This document shows positions 44,084-46,693 of a DNA stretch of 64,000 nucleotides, piece after piece. A program made the translations under genes and the position numbers. The stretch's first letter is position 1, and each line of letters starts with the position of its first letter. This DNA comes from Lutraria lutraria. Its lineage: Eukaryota; Mollusca; Bivalvia; Venerida; Mactridae. Location: NCBI GenBank assembly GCA_964023205.1, contig OZ026848.1:32847912-32911911 (forward strand). The letters run 5' to 3'. The notes under the pieces are model-generated. The model was given only the letters and a program-made list of their open reading frames with translations, searched no databases and had not been told where the DNA came from.

Positions 44084-46693
44084 GGTAGACCAGTTAGTTT
44101 CCGACCAATAACTCGTCAACGGATTGACCGATAGGCCTGATACTTCACAGGTTCATTCGCCTTGGACAGTAGATGACCCCTATTGAAACTGGGGTCACTA
44201 GGTCAAAGGTCAAGGTCACTGTGACATTGAGTGTGAAAATCGTTTCCGATCGATAGCTCGTCAACAGATTGACCGATAGGCCTGATACTTCGCTGGTGCA
44301 TTGGCCTTGGACAGTAGATGACCCCTATTGAAACTGGGGTCACTAGGTCAAAGGTCAAGGTCACTGTGACATTGAGTGTGAAAATCGTTTCCGATCGATA
44401 ACTCGTCAACAGATTGACCGATAGGCCTGATACTTCGCTGGTGCATTGGCCTTGGACAGTAGATGACCCTTATTGAAACTGGGGTCACTAGGTCAAAGGT
44501 CAAGGTCACTGTGACATTGAGTGTGAAAACCGTTTCCGATCGATAACTCGTCAACGGATTGACCGATGGGCCTGATACTTGGCTGGTGCATTGGCCTTGG
44601 ACAGTAGATGACCCCTATTGAAACTGAGGTCACTAGGTCAAAGGTCAAGGTCACTGTGACATTGAGTGTGAAAATCGTTTCCGATCGATAACTCGTCAAC
44701 AGATTGATTGATGGGCCTGATACTTTGCAGGTGCATTGGCCTTGGACAGTAGATGACCCCTTTTGAAATTGGGGTCACTAGGTCAAAGATCAAGGTCACT
44801 GTGTCATGGAGTTTGAAAATCGTTTGAGCGATAACTCAAGGCCCTGTTTGGGGGGCATATGTCTCCGACCGCGGAGCTCTTGTTTATATTGGCTCTGAAA
44901 TGACCGTAGCTGACAAAGCTGTTAAACAATGGATAAATAAAGTTTAAGTTAAGCTGCATTTCATGTTATAATGAACCAACTGAAAAAAACATGTATATAG
45001 AGCCTCTACCCATTAATGAAGTCCTTTAGCAAATGTTATCTTAATTCTGTTGTTTTTGTGCCGCAAGAGTGCAGTTCATTTTATGATGTTTCTAGTACAC
45101 TTAAATCCCTGAAAACTGGACCCCATCCAGACTAGTTTAAAAGTCAGGTTTTCTGAGTCTAGAGAAGTCCAGTTTTCAGATAAATTTTTAAAAATGGGAC
45201 TTGACAAATCGTTCGGATATCGTTGAATTCTGGACTTCAGGGAGTATGGTTTTCGAGAGTTTTACTGTACATAGTTTGTTATAGATTACATTTCTACAGA
45301 AAACTTGTATTTTATATTTACAGTTACCACAGTCATCAGATGAAGCCATTGTGAACTTATTGAAGAAGTTGTTAATTATGGATGAAGGTCAGTTTAACTT
45401 GAAACGTGCCGTGGATTCACTGGAAGAATTATCTACCAGAACATTCGGTTTACCAGAGGAAGTGGATCTGGTTCAGATAGCTAATACTAGCAGGTAAACT
45501 TAATATGTCACAGAGTATTAATTGGAAATGGAAAGATAGCTCAGCTTTCGATAGCCAGCACTCAGTCAGTGCACATGACTTTTTTACTACATCCGCCATG
45601 CAATTGTAAACTAGATCCAGTTTCATGTTGCAATGCAAGTCTATGTAAGTTCAGTTTACATGAGTACTTTCAGTACTTTGATTTTAAACATGGCTTATAT
45701 GGGAGAGCAGTAGTATAGTGGCTGAGGTGTCAGTCATGTGACGCTGAGGTTACGAGTTCAAACTACACATAAGTTATAATCTCTGAAACCATTTGTTCTA
45801 TTTATCCAAGCAGCTGTCTCAAGTCATTCTTTTAAACAATGTTTTCTTCAAAATGTCAGAAAAATTGGCTTGTTGTAATTTCATATGTGCAGAAATTATT
45901 GCAGCTTGTGATAAATAAAGTTGATTTGTTTATCTATTATTTATTGTCATATTTTAAATTTTTATCTTCAGTCCTGGGTATTTGAATTTTGTTTTCAAAT
46001 TACAGTTAATATTGGATATTTGAAAAAAAAATACAGCTTAAGTTTATTGTGAAGATATTAATGTTGGCTTTATACGCATTTGATAGAAAAAAATATTTTT
46101 TTATACTATTCTGTGATTGATATTTTTCACATTTCAGTGTGTTGTCCAGAGATATGGTACAAGTGATTGGTGCTCCAGAACTGTTTAATCATGTTACCAT
46201 GGGAACCAGCAGTGCTGTCATTGCCCGGGAACTCGCTATTCCACAGTACGCATCCATGGTACAGAACCTGCCATTGCTCCCAGACACAAATAAAAATCAA
46301 GTTTATCCAATCGATGTATTCCTACATTATGAGGCTGAAGGTTACAGACGTCTAATTGAAACTATCACTAATGATCTTAATTTACTTCAACGTAAAGCTA
46401 GAGGCGAAATATTACCTTCGCCGGAACTAAATGAAGTTATTTATGCTATAAATAGAAACATTGTACCAGTGTCATGGACTAAAGATGGTTTCCAGTCAGC
46501 TAGGAATATCTCAGAATGGTTGACGGCATTGTCATATAAGCTGAAATGTCTTCGTACATACATCCTGGACAGTAAACCAGCAACATACAACTTGTCAGTG
46601 TTCCTTCGTCCAGACAGATTCCTCGAATCTGTGAAGCAGACATACGCCAGAAAACAGTTCAAGGACGTCGACTGTGTGGAGTTTGAGGTCGAG
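5277..46693 (+). CDS. DNHD1: Dynein heavy-chain motor protein, DNHD1-like (partial gene, 42 exons)
   Basis: This is the gene-level entry; exons are listed separately. The 42 exons join in frame into 2,680 codons with no stop, all with GT-AG introns except one GC-AG. Residues are numbered from the first full codon of exon 1. AAA3 has Walker A GQPGVGKSS (about 138-146) and Walker B LFFIDDLN (about 208-215), then HYVFSLHDISKVVQGIL. An acidic insert follows (about 483-680). AAA4 has a degenerate P-loop GTSYSTGRAT (about 819-828). The stalk and microtubule-binding head span about 1077-1345, AAA5 (with inserts) about 1346-1855, and AAA6 ends near 2340. Dynein motors are six-AAA-module ATPases that move on microtubules; DNHD1 is a divergent member known for a role in sperm flagella. 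The family call is secure. The DNHD1 assignment is inferred from the inserts and the weak AAA4 site; a divergent axonemal heavy chain is the alternative. The tail, AAA1 and most of AAA2 lie upstream of the window, and the C-terminal end was not found. Confidence 0.7.
5698..5986 (+). CDS. DNHD1: Exon 2: AAA3 N-terminus with Walker A
   Basis: The exon begins FRDRFSKFAHDIL and ends at the P-loop GQPGVGKSSLIQ. VTPEVEKYMFMIDLLV and QPVLLTGQPGVGKSS match the AAA3 entry of dynein heavy chains (VPT.DT.RY..L...L....PVL..G..G.GKT). The lysine and serine needed for ATP binding are present. It leaves in phase 0 at cag|gttagt. Confidence 0.92.
6398..6614 (+). CDS. DNHD1: Exon 3: AAA3 Walker B
   Basis: The acceptor is ttttacag and the donor aatg|gtaagt. 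The segment ends HLFFIDDLNTASKQNG, which is the dynein AAA3 Walker B (family FFIDDLNMP), with both acidic residues kept. The Met-Pro that usually follows is replaced by Thr-Ala. The first half, with GMTSGIFRDSLMAHILD, fits the strand and helix between Walker A and Walker B. Confidence 0.9.
6811..6925 (+). mobile_element. SINE 3' fragment
   Basis: Shares tactggtccttcccaggaat, gtgaactg.ccacctcatatgac and tgttgaaaaggggtgtaaaa with the full SINEs, and ends in an A-rich tail. The tRNA-like head is missing, as in a 5'-truncated insertion. Confidence 0.7.
7103..7234 (+). CDS. DNHD1: Exon 4: AAA3 after Walker B
   Basis: It encodes GYQPPLELLTQILSQGGVYD, equal to the dynein P.ELLRQ..D..G.YD segment, then a strand ending ILASATQPSCPG (family CAM.PPGGGR). 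The glycine-rich sensor loop is less conserved than in motor dyneins. Phase 1 on both sides, 132 nt. Confidence 0.9.
7536..7714 (+). CDS. DNHD1: Exon 5: AAA3 sensor / arginine region
   Basis: It encodes GVGLGESCHVMSSRLTRLF, corresponding to the G..V..R..RHF region of AAA3, and continues with FVNITLFCPSADGILSTFG. The Arg pair around SSRLTRLF occupies the arginine-finger region. The donor is gccagg|gtaagt, phase 0 exit. Confidence 0.88.
7982..8145 (-). repeat. Dispersed repeat, family G (AGAGGTTGTTGCTCTA)
   Basis: Boxes of ctctcttaagcaacaac, ctctctagagcaacaacctc and gtgttgctttggagag. Seven copies in the window, in both orientations: also 18691-18871, 25347-25463, 33513-33694, 43030-43208, 43439-43566 and 47901-48077. 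Ends carry a TACAGTGCAACCTCT-like motif. Confidence 0.75.
8190..8364 (+). CDS. DNHD1: Exon 6: AAA3 small domain
   Basis: It contains HAHYVFSLHDISKVVQGILL, a near-textbook dynein AAA3 motif (HY.FNLRD.SRV.QG.L). A basic tail SPRSRTRKMMKVKK follows and opens the first non-dynein insert. The donor is gata|gtgagt. Confidence 0.93.
8948..9124 (+). CDS. DNHD1: Exon 7: short Ser-rich insert then AAA3/AAA4 linker
   Basis: The first ~40 residues are low-complexity Ser/Arg/Gly-rich sequence. The rest is VIAQLWCHECTRTFADRLVC, the conserved dynein LWxHExxRVFxDRL helix. The insert therefore sits between QGIL and LW.HE. It is 177 nt, phase 1-1, so it could be skipped without a frameshift, though that would remove a conserved helix. 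Confidence 0.9.
9316..9434 (+). CDS. DNHD1: Exon 8: end of AAA3
   Basis: It encodes DIQWFTKTLEDIVVKQF, following the FxDRL motif as in other heavy chains (D...WF...L). Enters in phase 1 and leaves in phase 0 at gct|gtgagt. Confidence 0.85.
9635..9905 (+). CDS. DNHD1: Exon 9: acidic disordered insert
   Basis: It starts with a Gly/Pro-rich stretch, then a run of Asp, Glu and Ser around LSDEDEDDEDDSEDDSEDK, then about 50 Ser/Thr/Arg-rich residues. No dynein homology is visible. Many Ser residues lie in acidic context (S-D/E-x-D/E), which suits casein kinase 2; this is an inference. The acceptor atatttcag and donor atag|gtgagt are good. Confidence 0.85.
10248..10418 (+). CDS. DNHD1: Exon 10: acidic insert with Glu-Thr repeats
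   Basis: It encodes EDDDVDDNGDS, later an ETEYETEIESDSSASE stretch and a series of Glu-Thr dipeptides. It is 171 nt, phase 1-1, so removable without a frameshift. The alternating E-T pattern comes from a gagacg hexamer-like repeat at about 10368-10400, which may vary in length between individuals. Confidence 0.85.
10448..10630. repeat. Family F repeat
   Basis: Begins cagtctaacctgtgttagaggccac and ends cacaggtttggctgtact, with ccaaataaaggccacctgtcaataaagg inside. Lies in the intron after exon 10. Confidence 0.65.
10631..12035. other. Intron sequence without recognised features
   Basis: AT-rich, with no repeat family shared with the rest of the window and no further phase-compatible exon noticed. 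Confidence 0.45.
12036..12098 (+). CDS. DNHD1: Exon 11: short Thr/Ser-rich linker exon
   Basis: A 63-nt phase 1-1 exon with acceptor aaacttcag and donor cttcag|gtatta. It encodes DLTATQGTTIDDSSRGTSRT plus one Ser. It was too short for simple ORF detection and was placed because phase and composition fit both neighbours. There is no homology support. Confidence 0.6.
12509..12658. mobile_element. 150-bp MITE-like element with perfect 12-bp inverted ends
   Basis: tactgtatacgt at 12509-12520 is the exact reverse complement of acgtatacagta at 12647-12658. The interior has no coding capacity and a run of 12 or more C near 12627-12637. The ends resemble those of the larger element at 29399-30173. 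Confidence 0.65.
12736..12777 (+). CDS. Candidate micro-exon (42 nt) in the linker
   Basis: The sequence between acceptor aaaatacag and donor aagt|gtaagt is 42 nt, open, and phase 1-1, so it can be inserted between exons 11 and 12 in frame. It encodes about ATVTTMKTLSTSYK, Thr/Ser-rich like exon 11. It ends 18 bases before the minisatellite. Splice signals are strong but nothing else supports it. Confidence 0.35.
12795..13612 (+). repeat. Minisatellite, 51-bp unit, about 16 copies
   Basis: The unit runs from acactctatgttggtgtatg through gtatgtctagtcaatgtggg to taccagctcag. Copies differ by 2-5 extra G before the ggtacc site and by loss of ct in cactctatg. Because 51 is a multiple of three, several frames stay open on both strands, which explains long spurious ORFs here. 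It lies in the intron between exons 11 and 12. Confidence 0.95.
13613..14730. other. Intron sequence, few features
   Basis: A degenerate gttatggcccttagaatac piece at about 13873-13893 resembles the interior of the large composite repeats. Otherwise nothing recognised. Confidence 0.4.
14732..14870. repeat. Short tandem array, 24-bp unit with TCATGTGAC
   Basis: tcatgtgac starts at 14788, 14812, 14836 and 14860, exactly 24 bp apart, with weaker copies upstream (tatgtgac near 14738 and 14763). It ends 33 bp before exon 12, so it sits in the branch-point region of that intron. Confidence 0.75.
14903..14992 (+). CDS. DNHD1: Exon 12: last linker exon with basic patch
   Basis: A 90-nt phase 1-1 exon (acceptor cataacag, donor gatg|gtataa) encoding DSSNSLDSSEAELTDRSVHK and a basic KRKRKQ patch. 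The basic run after a long acidic stretch could act as a nuclear-localisation-like or microtubule-binding patch; that is speculation. Confidence 0.7.
14993..16791. other. Intron 12, no repeat family recognised
   Basis: AT-rich. Only small chance frames; an attgtatga/atttattgt-like motif recurs around 15210-15310. No exon found. Confidence 0.45.
16792..16937 (+). CDS. DNHD1: Exon 13: entry to AAA4
   Basis: It follows a long polypyrimidine acceptor and encodes a stretch ending DKEHIAYFGPLVKIEE, the position of the LFGDF...Y.EI.D segment of heavy chains. Enters in phase 1, leaves in phase 0 at gag|gtgaac. Confidence 0.82.
17379..17527. repeat. Family F repeat
   Basis: Contains gcgaaacctgtgtaaacaatgacc, gattatttagaacaaaatgacctctcaataaaggccac and cacaagtttgacagtact. 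Ends about 40 bp before exon 14. Confidence 0.6.
17567..17660 (+). CDS. DNHD1: Exon 14: AAA4 N-terminal segment
   Basis: It encodes VKGNLDTLTDFIFSKYYLTT and ends LEKG. It joins exons 13 and 15 in frame (phase 0 in, phase 1 out). Conservation is weak, as usual for this part of AAA4. Confidence 0.8.
17703..17981 (+). repeat. Family B repeat (TATGCCCC ... GGACACATTTCTAGTTT)
   Basis: Starts tatgccccccccactatttgaaatgg followed by agaagggcataaagtg, and ends gtgtcctctggacacatttctagttt. Same ends at 22486-22750, 49785-50131, 55364-56475 and 58308-58558. Confidence 0.75.
18188..18330 (+). CDS. DNHD1: Exon 15: AAA4 before the P-loop
   Basis: It encodes ALYTCLNVYNMGTSQRLELV and FFKEAIRHAARLSRVL, aligning with the family segment L...L..YN......LVLF.DA..H..RI.R.L that precedes the AAA4 P-loop. 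This places exon 16 firmly as AAA4 Walker A. Confidence 0.92.
18691..18871 (-). repeat. Family G repeat
   Basis: acagtggtacctctccagagcag at the left and gtgttgctttggagaggttgcactgta at the right. Lies 50 bp upstream of exon 16. Confidence 0.7.
18922..19017 (+). CDS. DNHD1: Exon 16: degenerate AAA4 Walker A
   Basis: A 96-nt phase 0-0 exon encoding GGHALLLGTSYSTGRATLVR LASF. The family motif is GxALLVGVGGSGRQSLTRLA. Here the loop between the two glycines is one residue longer (GTSYSTG), the lysine position is Arg and Gln-Ser is Ala-Thr. The flanking LVRLA helix is kept. AAA4 therefore probably binds nucleotide weakly or not at all (inference). Confidence 0.92.
19018..20147. other. Intron 16, first part
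   Basis: Apart from the candidate micro-exon at 19934-19963, AT-rich noncoding sequence. aaccttgattttttagcaagatgatg near 19307 is not a splice-bounded exon. Confidence 0.4.
19934..19963 (+). CDS. Candidate 30-nt cassette micro-exon
   Basis: The acceptor tcatcacag and donor catg|gtatgt bound 30 open bases in phase 0-0, encoding MGHKRRQRNM. Inclusion would add ten mostly basic residues between HCK (exon 16) and LYEP (exon 17), just after the AAA4 P-loop helix. Splice consensus and frame fit; nothing else supports it. A chance match is possible in a 3.1-kb intron. Confidence 0.25.
20148..21005 (+). repeat. Long composite family A repeat with internal units
   Basis: Ends match 1716-1948 and 34766-34991 (atgcccccgcgtcgatagatc; aaaacacatcttgttt). 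The extra interior contains about three diverged ~140-bp units, each with a gggattttgataaaactttca box and gaattatggccctttgtttat. The short family members look like deletion products of this layout, or this one an expansion. Confidence 0.7.
21006..22119. other. Intron 16, last part
   Basis: AT-rich, no repeat family or exon recognised. Confidence 0.4.
22120..22291 (+). CDS. DNHD1: Exon 17: AAA4 core with Walker B region
   Basis: It encodes LRIVREHIKRACHHTGILGK and PSVLLVHEDLGTECLQDVAA, then LMAEG. The family counterpart is LK.....AG..NK..VFL..D.QI..E.FLEDIN.LLNSGE. The Walker B aspartates appear as His-Glu-Asp. Phase 0 in, phase 1 out. Confidence 0.92.
22389..22462 (+). repeat. tRNA-like SINE head, second type
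   Basis: ggtggtctagtggtaacatg is an A-box-like stretch and gtagattcgaatcttgg a B-box-like stretch, about 70 bases apart from first to last base. It is directly followed by a family B repeat. Relic rather than a functional tRNA: no clean acceptor stem is visible. Confidence 0.5.
22486..22750 (+). repeat. Family B repeat
   Basis: Begins ttatgccctcaccattcaaaatggtggaagggcata and ends gtcctatggacacatttctagttt; 43 bp upstream of exon 18. Confidence 0.75.
22794..22961 (+). CDS. DNHD1: Exon 18: AAA4 after Walker B
   Basis: It opens GTSPGLYTEDEMLSIV, equal to the NLF..DE...I segment, and closes with RIKQNLHVVVCLSFRG, the conserved RVR.NLH.VL..SP.G strand. The usual Ser-Pro is Ser-Phe. Phase 1-1. Confidence 0.93.
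23324..23481 (+). CDS. DNHD1: Exon 19: AAA4 sensor and small domain
   Basis: It encodes CKFPGLIKYSCCVDHYQPWP, matching dynein R.FPALVN.C.IDWF..WP with Trp-Phe changed to His-Tyr, then FEAYVKIAKVWLED. Phase 1 in, phase 0 out. Confidence 0.93.
23906..24115 (+). CDS. DNHD1: Exon 20: AAA4 C-terminal part
   Basis: A 70-codon phase 0-0 exon containing MSKAMAYIHLSAKVAIERQY and LRFFSPLTFMEFVHIFRIIS. It aligns with the family run in which a helix ending in H.SV is followed by YVTP..YLELI..F. It leads straight into the stalk. Confidence 0.93.
24553..24731. repeat. Family F repeat
   Basis: attagcggccacttccaaataaaggccac on the left and gtacaggtcaggctgtatt on the right, with gtcaataaaggccat inside. Confidence 0.65.
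24945..25115 (+). CDS. DNHD1: Exon 21: start of stalk coiled coil 1
   Basis: 57 codons, phase 0-0, Lys/Glu-rich and helical, beginning NIHKHERALGKVNEAFGSIS. This is the position of stalk CC1, which links the AAA ring to the microtubule-binding head. Confidence 0.88.
25347..25463. repeat. Family G repeat, shorter copy
   Basis: aacctctagagaggttaaatt through ctcaagagagaggctgtactgtgta. It ends 18 bp before exon 22, so its right end lies in the branch-point/pyrimidine region. Confidence 0.65.
25481..25576 (+). CDS. DNHD1: Exon 22: stalk coiled coil 1
   Basis: 32 codons, phase 0-0, heptad-like charged sequence (CKVQEQMIEELQGPLERLRK). It begins four bases after the end of a dispersed repeat, which may supply part of the acceptor context. 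Confidence 0.88.
26051..26110 (+). CDS. Candidate 60-nt cassette exon in the stalk
   Basis: After a T-rich tract and tttatcag, 60 open bases (FTKFKEYHGFTKYYTPSQYR) end at acagg|gtaaat. It is phase 0-0 and could be inserted between exons 22 and 23 without a frameshift. It does not look like coiled coil, and exon 22 to 23 reads naturally without it, so it may be chance or a rare isoform. Confidence 0.22.
26616..27797 (+). repeat. Composite repeat, family D (TAGCTCACATGTCAC ... TTGGCCCTCTTGTTTTA)
   Basis: Begins ttagctcacatgtcacaaagtgacaaagtgagctatt (with inverted aaagtgagcta) and a cgtccggcgtcgtgcgg CpG-rich part. The interior has about five diverged ~170-bp units with ggtcaaaaactaggtcac, gtgaacact or gttaacactgtag, and tggatcttcaccaaac. 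It ends gccatcttggccctcttgtttta. No open frame of its own. Confidence 0.8.
27916..27990 (-). repeat. tRNA-like SINE head on the minus strand
   Basis: Read on the minus strand: gggcgatggatggtcgagtggtaacatg (A-box-like), then gtgggtaggattctcggttcc (B-box-like). Resembles the head at 22389-22462. No complete cloverleaf. Confidence 0.5.
27991..29030. other. Intron 22, last part, with CATGTGA clusters
   Basis: Between about 28600 and 28835 forms of acatgtgatcactcat, gtcatgtgaccacacattgagtgatgg and tcatgtgatgacat recur in both orientations. No exon recognised. Confidence 0.5.
29031..29176 (+). CDS. DNHD1: Exon 23: coiled coil 1 end / microtubule-binding head
   Basis: It encodes LNPNYKAAMSALDALSRSDL and REPPELVKYVINALCLLF, matching A..AL..L...DI..VK....PP..VK.V..A.C.L at the tip of the dynein stalk. 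Ends with a split codon GA|C. The 3.4-kb intron before it holds a large composite repeat. Confidence 0.93.
29399..30173. mobile_element. 775-bp MITE-like element with nested GTTAGCGAATTT boxes
   Basis: The ends tactgtata (29399) and tatacagta (to 30173) are inverted, and each end carries two copies of ttagcgaattt in inverted orientation to the other end. The left end also forms a perfect 13-bp hairpin (ttagcgaatttcg at 29435-29447, cgaaattcgctaa at 29456-29468). The interior is noncoding. It lies in the intron after exon 23. Confidence 0.7.
30665..30935 (+). CDS. DNHD1: Exon 24: microtubule-binding head and start of coiled coil 2
   Basis: It encodes FIQELIFYDKDNIPEDIFEE, equal to FL..L..FDKDNIP, then FQPELVMSVSKAATGICVWV (family F.PE.V...S.A..GLC.WV.A...Y). 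The stalk tip is thus complete in this protein. Confidence 0.95.
31020..31290. other. Intron 24, first part
   Basis: No feature recognised. Confidence 0.4.
31291..31525 (+). mobile_element. tRNA-derived SINE, best-preserved copy
   Basis: Head cctgcctccgtaatggaatggttgagg (A box region), B box gggttcaagccc at 31362-31373, body gagaaagtaggcagttgctta and tactggttcttcccagg, tail tgttgaaaagggacataaaac followed by an A-rich end. The B box is close to the RNA polymerase III consensus. Confidence 0.8.
31589..31711 (+). CDS. DNHD1: Exon 25: stalk coiled coil 2, GC donor
   Basis: 41 codons, phase 0-0, basic helical sequence of CC2. The only donor in frame is atgcag|gcaaga: a GC donor with good consensus (AG|GCAAG). 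Reading on would meet a stop five codons into the intron, and exon 26 continues the coiled coil smoothly, so a GC-AG intron is the best explanation. Confidence 0.88.
32188..32980 (+). CDS. DNHD1: Exon 26: end of stalk and AAA5 with an internal insert
   Basis: The largest exon (793 nt). The first part has FTAPGDALITAACVCYQGPL and LLQDWLDRCKQG, matching the AAA5 start (PGD.L...G.VAYLG.F...YR..L...W...C). Then come ~80 Ser/Asp/Glu-rich residues absent from standard heavy chains. The end, LENLPTDLHSVQNALLMRVS and HCWPLLIDPDNQAETWVK, matches the family WPLLIDPQ.QA..WIK. Confidence 0.95.
33277..33460 (+). CDS. DNHD1: Exon 27: second AAA5 disordered insert
   Basis: It encodes a Ser/Thr/Asp-rich, low-complexity segment (for example TSNTLTSNTTTDYTK) with no dynein match. 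It joins exon 28 through AG|A (Arg). The donor aaaag|gtttca is weaker than average. Confidence 0.8.
33513..33694 (+). repeat. Family G repeat
   Basis: tagtgcaacctctctagagcaacaccct at the left, a central gaggttgttgctctagagaggttgaatt, and gagagggtcactctggagaggctgaactgca at the right. Lies between exons 27 and 28. Confidence 0.75.
33954..34135 (+). CDS. DNHD1: Exon 28: AAA5, return to conserved core
   Basis: It starts with the rest of the Ser-rich insert and ends DNLWIIEADDPVLDSRLVYA plus IVHG, equivalent to L.V........L..AI..G, the strand before VLLEN. Donor catg|gtaggt. Confidence 0.85.
34544..34729 (+). CDS. DNHD1: Exon 29: AAA5 core
   Basis: It encodes GVTVLITHLERKPIDPLFRG, LLLKHFY, and YEFKYHPNFCLYLSTSVPLF. 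The family pattern is VLLEN..E.LDP.L.P.L.K......G......G.....Y.P.FR.YL.TK. The final Lys-Leu-Pro becomes Val-Pro. Confidence 0.93.
34766..34991 (+). repeat. Family A repeat, short copy
   Basis: Begins ttttatgccccatatcaatagatc and ends gggggcattgtgtttcaaaaacacatcttgtt, as at 1716-1948. It starts 37 bp after exon 29. Confidence 0.75.
35100..35700 (+). repeat. Minisatellite, 48-bp unit, about 12.5 copies
   Basis: The unit is 16 codons long (NAYIVCIIYVDLHILS in the open frame), differing between copies at a few sites (gct/act, ata/atc). The array runs straight into the splice acceptor of exon 30 and is open in the same frame as that exon. It is most likely intron sequence: a pyrimidine-poor but usable acceptor tag|gtgatg follows the last unit. 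Confidence 0.95.
35703..35887 (+). CDS. DNHD1: Exon 30: end of AAA5
   Basis: It encodes HGVPIHRMCIINMSLSDEAI and a helical NYLLHETMKVERKEFEGQK segment, matching ...P....K....NF..T...L..Q.L..VV..ER.DLE. The acceptor (gtctgtattatag) is made from the last copy of the 48-bp minisatellite. Confidence 0.92.
35888..36374. other. Intron 30
   Basis: AT-rich; no feature recognised. Confidence 0.4.
36375..36687 (+). CDS. DNHD1: Exon 31: helical region between AAA5 and AAA6
   Basis: 313 nt. It encodes ILEDQTMLNSLINCQKEVER and an aromatic segment MSVLHSYYYMPLYKFVEMFT. The counterpart in heavy chains is ILED...I..L...K....EI, followed by L.....MYQYSL..F..LF. Phase 0 in, phase 1 out. Confidence 0.92.
36688..37301. 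other. Intron 31
   Basis: A fragment ttttatgccccctaccagccat at 36728-36749 with gtacaaggtt downstream looks like the left end of a TATGCCCC repeat. Nothing else recognised. Confidence 0.4.
37302..37546 (+). CDS. DNHD1: Exon 32: post-AAA5 helices
   Basis: It encodes INIFKYVSMMMFEQHFLLLQ and LLVTLERLRLSKKASNKELG, in the place of the family T...Y..VCR.LFE..K..F....... segment. The end DWMEAQ matches the aromatic region preceding the W...L..L. Phase 1 in, phase 0 out. Confidence 0.9.
38037..38138 (+). CDS. DNHD1: Exon 33: small post-AAA5 exon
   Basis: 34 codons, phase 0-0, CWIDCLVLEQVHHGFHGLRK through QWKEYFQ. It fits the heavy-chain segment W......L.....F..L......W..W. Confidence 0.88.
38517..38615 (+). 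CDS. DNHD1: Exon 34: AAA6 entry
   Basis: 33 codons, phase 0-0. DLFVFQKCLLWKFACPER matches the family segment FQ.LLLIR.LRPDR at the entry to AAA6. The donor aga|gtaagt is strong. The 1.4-kb intron after it holds a hairpin and a diverged duplication. Confidence 0.9.
38664..38687. other. Perfect 10-bp hairpin
   Basis: ggcttggagc, loop tacg, gctccaagcc. It lies 48 bp past the exon 34 donor at the left edge of the diverged duplication; a candidate transposon terminus or RNA hairpin. Confidence 0.7.
38892..39365 (+). repeat. Diverged tandem duplication, period about 265 bp
   Basis: atcagggtgtttcactaaagatcgg (38892) recurs as atcggggtgtttcactataaatcgg (39157), and ttctataatgaaacctgcgaaacgct (about 39073) as ctactataatttaacttgcgaaacgct (about 39330). 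Two diverged copies within the intron after exon 34. Confidence 0.7.
39421..39999. other. Intron 34, last part
   Basis: AT-rich, no further repeat or exon recognised. Confidence 0.4.
40000..40168 (+). CDS. DNHD1: Exon 35: AAA6 first strands
   Basis: It encodes a helix and then REVYNFTSKTTPVVFVLPND, equal to the dynein ......S...TP.IFVLS.G.DP. The AAA6 P-loop equivalent is degenerate here as in all dyneins. Confidence 0.92.
40503..40765. repeat. Long imperfect inverted repeat (fold-back)
   Basis: The left arm (about 40503-40590) contains catttgctac, catagacatataggcaaaatgaaaactg and caatag...aaaactttgca. The right arm (about 40678-40765) is its inverse: tgcaaagtttt, cagttttcattttgcc and atgtctatgtagcaaacg. 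Arms of about 80 bp are separated by about 85 bp. Probably a fold-back transposon. Confidence 0.75.
40871..41085 (+). CDS. DNHD1: Exon 36: AAA6 core
   Basis: It encodes VSPSHEVKRLAKEVGMEGKV, then QTGYWLLLQNYHLAEEPEQE. The second part is the hallmark dynein G.WV.LQNCHLA..W, with Cys replaced by Tyr. Phase 1 in, phase 0 out. Confidence 0.95.
41431..41614 (+). CDS. DNHD1: Exon 37: AAA6
   Basis: It begins with a hydrophilic loop (KWLNEDQEREQSSSLQDETG) longer than usual and ends INNNFRLWITTQSDRGRLIP, matching FRLWLTS.P...FP. Phase 0 in, phase 1 out. Confidence 0.93.
41939..42095. repeat. Family F repeat
   Basis: atgtcaatcttgtgaacaaaggccac on the left and cacagctttgactta on the right. Ends about 100 bp before exon 38. 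Confidence 0.65.
42192..42316 (+). CDS. DNHD1: Exon 38: AAA6
   Basis: It encodes GVLVQHGIKVTAESTGNFKS plus TLQKAYRS, equal to VLQNGVK.TNEPP.GL..NLLR.Y. The Pro-Pro is lost. Phase 1 in, phase 0 out. Confidence 0.93.
42765..42914 (+). CDS. DNHD1: Exon 39: AAA6 helices
   Basis: 50 codons, phase 0-0. RIMPIALVHSLLLQQCYYGN sits where heavy chains have LCFFHA...ER..FGP.GWN; the ending SLTDLAMAVDVYKK matches ....D...S...L..FL. Divergent but colinear. Confidence 0.9.
43030..43208 (+). repeat. Family G repeat
   Basis: cagtacaacctctgtagagcaatacc to gccactctggagaggttgtactgta; contains ttagaggttgttgctctacagagg twice. Confidence 0.75.
43439..43566 (+). repeat. Family G repeat, shorter copy
   Basis: acagtgcaagctcttcaaagcaacatcc to ccactctagagaggttgtactgta, 230 bp from the previous copy in the same intron and orientation. 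Confidence 0.75.
43694..43840 (+). CDS. DNHD1: Exon 40: AAA6 end
   Basis: 49 codons, phase 0-0. It occupies the position of the YGGRVTDDWD...L motif, but that motif is not preserved (MSQVYTDHCTDSTDLVVVKS). Loss of Tyr-Gly-Gly is another sign of divergence from motor dyneins. Confidence 0.87.
44001..44885 (+). repeat. Composite repeat, family C, with 145-bp tandem units
   Basis: The left end is ttttatgccccccttcgaagaag, then a (CTGT)n run at about 44047-44080, then five copies of a 145-bp unit starting near 44098, 44243, 44388, 44533 and 44678, and a right end ggggggcatatgtctccgaccgcggagctcttgttt. Each unit contains aggtcaaaggtcaaggtcac. The arrangement is that of an element with an internal minisatellite, noncoding. 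Confidence 0.9.
45105..45269 (+). repeat. Family H repeat
   Basis: tccctgaaaactggaccccatccag, then gtcaggttttctgagtctagagaagtccagttttcag, and gagagttttactgta at the end. Related to 3521-3672. It lies 54 bp upstream of exon 41. Confidence 0.55.
45324..45493 (+). CDS. DNHD1: Exon 41: after AAA6
   Basis: It encodes a helical stretch with a SLEELSTRTFGLPEEVDLVQ motif, comparable to ....FGLH.NA.I. Ends with AG, completed to AGT (Ser) by exon 42. Confidence 0.88.
45694..45780 (+). repeat. tRNA-like SINE head
   Basis: gcagtagtatagtggctgagg (A-box-like) and gaggttacgagttcaaactac (B-box-like). No acceptor stem pairing seen; likely a degenerate SINE. Confidence 0.4.
46138..46693 (+). CDS. DNHD1: Exon 42: C-terminal region of the motor
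   Basis: 556 nt. It contains PIDVFLHYEAEGYRRLIETI, the counterpart of P....LQ.E..RYN.L.......L..L..A.KG, then WTKDGFQSARNISEWLTALS (family P..W....YPS.KPL..W...L) and NLSVFLRPDRFLESVKQTYA (family LS.FF.P..FL....Q..AR). It ends in phase 0 at gag|gtaagt. The last conserved dynein block, G..V.GL.L.GA.W, should follow in later exons. Confidence 0.95.

Noticed and set aside
44203..44699. Three identical-looking minus-strand ORFs (MTSYRSETIFTLNVTVTLTF)
   Set aside because: They start exactly 145 bp apart inside the tandem units of a noncoding repeat.
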